Positions 57,965 to 64,000 of a DNA stretch of 64,000 nucleotides are shown piece by piece. The notes beneath the pieces are model-generated. The model was not told where the DNA came from, made no database searches, and was given only the letters and a program-made list of their open reading frames with translations. A program made the position numbers and the translations under genes. Where the stretch lies: the NCBI RefSeq assembly GCF_029867415.1, contig NC_081180.1:25320808-25384807 (forward strand). Reading direction: 5' to 3'. Each line of letters starts with the position of its first letter. Positions within the stretch are counted from its first letter, which is position 1. The stretch is from Vicia villosa (taxonomy: Eukaryota; Streptophyta; Magnoliopsida; Fabales; Fabaceae).

Positions 57965-60900
57965 CCTGTCTGTTTCTGGATAAGATCCATGGGGGATACT
58001 TTCTGGTTGTGTACAAGGTAGAAGATTGTTTGAACAAGGAGTGTTCATATTGTATATGGTCCCTTGAAATGGAGGATGGACCTATTTATGGAAAACTAGA
58101 CCAACCTGTCAGAAGAAAGAAGATGCTTTAACAAGAAAGATAAATTCAGAAATTTCATGCGGGAGTGAAGAGTCAGGATTGAATTGTTTAGCCTCAACAC
58201 ATAGATGGAAGCTATCAACAAATTCATGCGGGAGTGAAGACATTGATAAGGTAATTCTTGTGTTTATGTGATACTAGGTGGTCAGGATTTTGGTTGGGTC
58301 TAGGATGTTACTTAATAGAGAAGCAAGCAGATTGTAGGGTTGATTTATTTTCAATCCCTATGTGTCATGCTTACAAGTGGATTATGGAGTAACCATTGTG
58401 TAAGTTCTGTTGAAGAATGGCTATTTTCCGCTGCATAGCCGCTGATACAACCCCTATAATGAAGGAAGAATTCTAGGGTTATTCAACAGAATATATGGCA
58501 GATTTCTTAACTATTTTAAAAGTGTCAAAGATACTTGAGTCCCTCTCAAGTCCACTCATAAAGGCATGGATTATTAGAGTTGATGGGCATCAACTGATCA
58601 ATGGTTCTAATATTTATCTACAAAGTGTTTACCTTGAAGATGTTCAAGGCTGAAGTGTTCCTAGAAGATGGAACAGATGTCCTACTGGATGTTCGGACAT
58701 TAGAACTGGTATGCAGCTACCAGTTGAAGAACATATATTCTGGTGCCAAACTAATGTAGTGTGAGTACATATGTTTGGAACCTACTCCTGATCTGGAAGA
58801 GGAGACACCTGGTTATCAGTTGATCAGGACATGAACAACATGTACTTCTGCCCCAGATATCAGCTTGTGGGAGTATAGAAGTAAGGCTCAATGCACAAAA
58901 GAAGACTCATAAAGGTATACACTTCAGTCCCTTTATGAGAAATCAAGATGAGCTTATCTCTGGTATTTTACTCTAATCAAGGAACCAGATATGTGGAGTT
59001 TTAATTCATAACCATAGAACAGTTGTTGGAGCTGAATGCTATGACTCATCCACAGTGAAATATGGTTTTGAATGTTGACTGCCTCATAACTATTATCTAG
59101 AAAGGGTAGTGTCAATGAGAATTAAGGAAATCAGATTGCTCAAAAGAATCTGACCTTTTAAATGTTATGCCAAAATTGAGTCTATTCCAGAAACATAAAT
59201 GAGGGAATCTCCTCTATAGGTACAGACTGTGGCATCCGTCATCTCAAAATCAGAATGAAAGTCTGAAGAAAAGTTCATTGAGATGTGGCATATACTAAAT
59301 CCTTGATATGTTTGGATGTAAAGTTGCTGGTCATTATGCTTCTTTTGTTCCCTCCAAGTGTTATGAATAAGTATCTTATTTCCAAGAGGAAAGTATATAA
59401 GTGTGAAGAGGTAATCAGTCAGAATGATCTAGTGTGAGTAGTCAATTCTAATTGACTATTTGATAGGTAATTTGATGGGAGACTCAATACTTGTTAGATG
59501 TGCAGCCTGAATGCAGGATTCATATACTCTGTCGGGAGCTGAGTATTTGTATGAAGAATTCATGGACTAATGTGAACTAAGCATCTGTATCAAAGTTCAC
59601 TATTATCTTAACAAGTCTAGGAAGTGTGGCAATGTTGTCTGGTGATTAGTTGAAGAATTAAGAAGCACATAAGTACTGTAAAATATCATGATGGGAGCTA
59701 GATATTTGCAACAGCTGGGTGGAAATCTGAAGAGAAGAAATATATGATGTATAGAAGAAAAAAGTCTACATAAATATGTAACATCACAACTATTGAAGAC
59801 ACCAGAGAGATAAGGTTCAGACTTATCTGTTGAAGACTAATTTATGGTTATATACAAGAGGTTTCTTTTATTACAGTTGCAGAGTGTGGCAATCTGAATC
59901 TTGTATAGCAAGCAAACTAAGGATTCCTAATTTGGAAACTGTGGAAAATTCCAAATAAAGAATACTTCAAGGACCAACATCAAAGATGTCCTAAATTTGT
60001 ATATCTCAGGGAGAGTATGGAGAACGGAGATCAGCAAGGACAGTGTAATTATGCTTCTAATCATTTGGAAAGTTTTTTTAACTAATCTTTTAAAGCCAGA
60101 AGAACAATGTTAAACAAGAAGTCAGGACAACTCAAGACATGTTTTATCCTTGGAAACCAGCAGGGATAGTTCTCATTAGTTTCATCTAAAATATGTATTG
60201 ATGGTGTGTATCACTTGCTTTGACTTAGTGCATGTTCCAACCAATATACAAATTCACCTGATGCACCTCTTTTTAAAGTAACGCCTCTTATAGATCAGGT
60301 ATGTTATTTAAGTTTCTCAGGTTTCTAGAGTCTTTCTTTGCTTTTATTTTTTTTCCTTCTCATGAGTCTTGTTTGAGTCTCTCATGTCCTTCTTTCGGAT
60401 GTGGGTAAGTTTAGAGTCTATATAGGTTATGTTTGTCAACTTGTGACAAACATAGGGAATAAGGGTAGTGTTCAGACATTGTTAAGTCTGAGGTTTTTCT
60501 TTGCATTTGTTTTGCCAAGATATTGAATAGGCTTTCTATTCTAAGTCAGTTTTTCTTTCTGTTTAGAGTCTTGTTTTCAAGTCATGAACACAAATTGTGT
60601 CCTGTGTTCTAAGTCATCCAATATAGAGGAATGTTATCTCTATGGATAGTCAGAGTATTTGAGTCCTGTTTAGAGCCATGAACACTGGTTATCTTGTGTT
60701 CTAAGTCATCCAATGTAGAGATCTGGTTCTCTATACTTGTATATGGATGGTTCAAGCGAGTTTGTCTAAGTTGAGTTAGTTCTCAGTGTAAGGGGGAGAA
60801 AGTTGATCGAAGAGGATACCGCTAAAAACATGGAAATCCTGTTGAGAAATAGTATATTTCCTCAGAACTATAGCAGATGGACTTTGCATGGATGTTCCAA

Positions 60901-62480
60901 GGGATGTTGGAGCATCATCTGCAAAGGTTTTATTGTCTACTCAGCCAATGATTGTGAAGTTTCAAGAAGAAACATTATTGTCTGAAGTGGCAGATCGGAC
61001 ATAATATGGATTAGAATGGGTAGGTTCTGATCTTGGTGGTAGTAGCATATTCTGGCAATACATGATTACTCTCATGTTGAAGACTTCACTAGCTGTTAGT
61101 GACTGTAAGGACAGAAGTTTTATATCAGATAGTATGATCTGATCAGAATGGCTGAAGATAAAGAGGTTTCTTCTACTGCTAGTAAATGATTGTGGCAGTC
61201 TTTATTATGTGTAGAAAGTAAACCAAAGACATTTGTTATGGAATATGTGAGAAATTCCAAATCAATAGGGCTCTCGTGTTGACTTGGCAGACCATGTATC
61301 TGAAATAAACATGGTGAGATTATGCTCAACAAAGTGTAAGAAGTGGCAGTTCTTCATGTTGAGAATGTGGCAATCTCTTTGTGTTTTCATCTTGTGTCAA
61401 GTGGTCATCTACAGAAGGAGCATTGGTTGTTCATGTCAGGGGGAGTTAAAGCTAATGTGTTGATCTAGATGTGTGAAGATTACTTGTGTAGAGGATCCAT
61501 AAAGGGATAATTCATTTGTCTCTGCAGAATGTGTTAGAACTCCAGAAGTTTATATATCACATGTGATATGGTGTAATTTTGTGTTCTGTGCTTGTATTAA
61601 AAGGAGGTTGAATTCAGCAACTAAATGTTTCTTATATGATGAGGGTGCTCTAATCTATTGCTGAGTATTCTAGTGATGATATTAAGGGGGAACAACTGTC
61701 TATTTGGTGATGTGAATGCATGAAGACACAAGATATAGCCAAATGTATTAGCATGTGAGATGTTACATGTGATTTTTATTGTGTATAAAGTTGGAGTATT
61801 GTGTCTATGACAAGGGGAGCTATTAGAATGGTTGCAAGGTCATTAATTGGGTCGATAGGATTTTTTTGAGTAGCTGAAGAGGCTTGGTCTGTGTGTTTGA
61901 GTAATGTAAAGGTAGCAATGTCTGACAGGATGTCATGACATGTTTAGAGACATAATATCTGCTGAGCCAAACAAGGAAATTTTCATTGATATTATCTATA
62001 CACATCAATGGACGGTGTAAAGTATATCTGCTGACAATGCATGCGTTGGTTTTAAAGAGATAATTCATTCCAGAAGAAAAGTCAAAAACTGCTTTGGAAA
62101 GAGTAATTGCTTTTAGGGATGTTTCCTAATAACACGTTTGACCATAGACCAAGGCCAAGACTATCGTTAACTCCTATGCTCTCAAATGGGTATATAAAGA
62201 AGTCATTTTTCTTCTCTAGTCATAATAGAAATGTGTATATTCTTCCAAAGTCAGTATATCCTTCGTGTGTGTTCAAATAAGTTGTGTCTGGGTTTGGTAC
62301 TGTGATGAGTTCCTATGCCAAAGTTTGGCCAGACAAAGAAAAACATGGGCTGGTGATGTTATTCATTTCTGTCATGAGTTTTTATGTGAGATCACCAAAA
62401 GTGTTCCATCATATACAGTGTCATGTAGAGGATCTATGGTATTTGTGATTTGTGATCTGAGTTATGAACACAATTGTGAT
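57965..62480 (+). mobile_element. Decayed interior and 3' end of a Copia element
   Basis: No frame above 90 codons and no clear gag or pol motif over about 4 kb. GGGGGAG-type purine tracts occur at about 60790, 61440 and 61685, and GTGGCAATCT-type short repeats recur. Either a heavily scrambled relative of an autonomous element or a non-coding (LARD-like) derivative. A truncated 3' LTR may begin near 61920, where TCTGCTGAGCC matches the 5' LTR start region. Confidence 0.45.
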
Positions 62481-62483
62481 TTG

Positions 62484-63695
62484 TGAAGGATAGAAAAACA
62501 CTTAGAAAGGGGGGGTTTGAATAAGTGTAGTCTAAAAACTTGAACGATAAAAATAATTTGCACAGTTATTTTTATCCTGGTTCGTTGTTAACTAAACTAC
62601 TCCAGTCCACCCCCACGGAGTGATTTACCTCACCTGAGGATTTAATCCACTAATCGCAACAGATTACAATGGTTTTCCACTTAGTCTGCGACTAAGTCTT
62701 CTAGAGTATCCTGATCACAACCTGATCACTCCAGGAACAAATGCTTAGACACAAGCTAAGACTTTCTTAGAGTATCCTGACCACCACGTGATCACTCTAA
62801 TTACAACTGCTTAGACACAAGCTAAGACTTTCTAGAGTATCCTGATCAACACTTGATCACTCTAGTTACTTACAAATTAATGTAATCAAATAAGAGTTTT
62901 ACAATGCTTCTGAAAAGCTATAATCACAACAGTGATATTTCTCTTAACGTTTAAGCTTAATCTCACTAATATATTACAACACCAATGTAGTGAGCTTTGA
63001 TGAAGATGAAGTTTCTGAGCTTTGATTTGAACAGCGTTTCAGCAAGTTTTTCAGAGTAAGTTCGTTCAGGATCGTTAACCTTTCTTCTCATCAGAACTTC
63101 ATATTTATAGGCACTTTGAGAAGATGACCGTTGGGAGCATTTAATGCTTTGCGTATTCCGTACAGCATTGCATTTAATGTTTCACGCTTTTGTCAACTAC
63201 CTCGAGCCTTGTTCACGCTGTGTCTACTGACGTTGCCTTTAATAGCTTCCAACGTTCCTTTTGTCAGTCAGCGTAGCCTGCCACCTGTACTTTCTTCTGA
63301 TCTGATGTTTGTGTATACAACATTTGAATATCATCAGAGTCAAACAGCTTGGTGCATAGCATCTTCTTGTCTTCTGACCTTGAAGTGCTTCTGAGCGTGA
63401 TACCATGAGAACTTCAGTGCTTCTGCTTCTGATCTCAAGTTCTTCTGATGCTTCCATATACCCATGTTCTGATTCTGCCTTGACCATCTTCTGATGTCTT
63501 GTCAGACCATGTTCTGATGTTGCATGCTGAACCTTCTGAGACAAAGCTTCTGAGCGCTGATTTGTGCATACTCTTTATATATTTCCTGAAAGGGAAATTG
63601 CAATGTATTAGAGTACCACATTATCTCACACAAAATTCATATCCTTGTTATCATCAAAACTAAGAATATTGATCAGAACAATTCTTGTTCTAACA
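62484..63695 (-). mobile_element. SIRE-type Copia 3' LTR (1212 bp)
   Basis: Minus orientation: starts TGTTAGAACAAGAATTG at 63695 and ends near CTATCCTTCA (62484). Many TCAGAAG and CTTCTGA motifs. A polypurine tract (CAAAAAGGGGGAGAT on minus) adjoins at 63696-63712. The unit at 62699-62872 contains three diverged copies of AGAGTATCCTGATCA followed by a TGATCACTC block. The frame at 63544-63239 is LTR sequence, not a gene. Confidence 0.8.
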
Positions 63696-64000
63696 ATCTC
63701 CCCCTTTTTGATGATGACAAAAACATATATAAATGATATGAATTTGCGATCAGAAAGAGCAGACGGCTAAAGACAATTTACACAGCTATAGCATAAGCAT
63801 GTGAATATGTCTCCCCCTGAGATTAACAATCTCCCCCTGAGATGAATAATCTCCCCCTGAAATTAATATTAGAAGAATTTTATAAATAAAAGACTTCCCT
63901 GATTATTTCGGTAGAGACGTTCACAGTGCTTGATCTTCAGAACATTCATGACTTCTGATTTCTGCTTCCATAGGACAGCTTCAGAACATTCACAGCTTCT
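63696..64000 (-). mobile_element. SIRE-type Copia internal 3' region (continues beyond window)
   Basis: Polypurine tract next to the LTR, then three more CTCCCCCTGA blocks (63811-63860), which on minus repeat the TCAGGGGGAG signature. The pol genes would lie past the end of the window. Confidence 0.7.

Noticed and set aside
63239..63544. 101-codon minus-strand frame
   Set aside because: Lies inside the SIRE-type LTR; Ser/Glu-rich reading comes from TCAGAAG repeats.
63811..63860. Regular CTCCCCCTGA blocks resembling a CRISPR-like array
   Set aside because: Repeats of about 10 bp with irregular spacing are the polypurine signature of SIRE-type Copia elements; no CRISPR in plant nuclear DNA is expected.

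Overview
This is a plant nuclear genomic window, AT-rich and dominated by transposable elements, with one clear intact host gene. The repeat types suggest a legume, probably of the Fabeae/Trifolieae group: SIRE-type Copia LTRs with the CTCCCCC/GGGGGAG signature, TGTAACGCCC...GGTGTTA gypsy LTRs, an Athila-like element with a tRNA-Asp-type primer site, and SINEs. The species cannot be fixed from sequence alone. A 100-N run (28793-28892) marks an assembly gap.

Layout. 1-7200: the end of a SIRE-like LTR, a cluster of TGATTYGAATCA palindromes, a decayed chromodomain-type Ty3/gypsy element (minus strand) and a tRNA-derived SINE. 7998-11078 (minus): the only intact host gene, an intronless EFL1-like GTPase of 1026 residues. 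In family members it works with SBDS to release eIF6 from pre-60S ribosomal subunits. 11.2-22 kb: MITE-like repeats, a SIRE-type LTR remnant, a hAT-like TIR element, a 5'-truncated LINE with a 15-bp target duplication, a Helitron 3' end, a (TA)n array and a 913-bp retroposon carrying a 253-codon frame. 22129-23519: a gypsy solo LTR. 24.2-25.8 kb: gene fragments on one strand, namely a TIR-NBS-LRR LRR exon and two exons of a DEAD-box helicase, downstream of a leader-like region.

26-42 kb is a nest of insertions. A 103-bp SINE is split by a hAT element (26619-28267). A second, opposite retroposon sits on the same target sequence, and an unoccupied paralogue of that site lies near 36535. A Copia element (30033-34921) with two LTRs that look identical sits 3 bp inside an intron of a GDSL-lipase fragment. 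A 4.7-kb LINE (minus) carries another hAT copy. 42.4-54.6 kb: TIR elements, a 2.07-kb gypsy solo LTR with five CGCTAAGCG palindromes, an Athila-like 5' half, a SIRE-type 3' LTR with a MITE inside it, a LINE endonuclease fragment and a third hAT copy. 56.8-64 kb: a decayed Copia element with a clear primer-binding site, then a SIRE-type 3' LTR whose internal region runs off the window.

I found no bacterial-style operon, CRISPR array, tRNA or rRNA gene, and nothing I would call a new enzymatic system. The most informative features are the nested insertions, whose target duplications and empty sites allow the order of events to be read.
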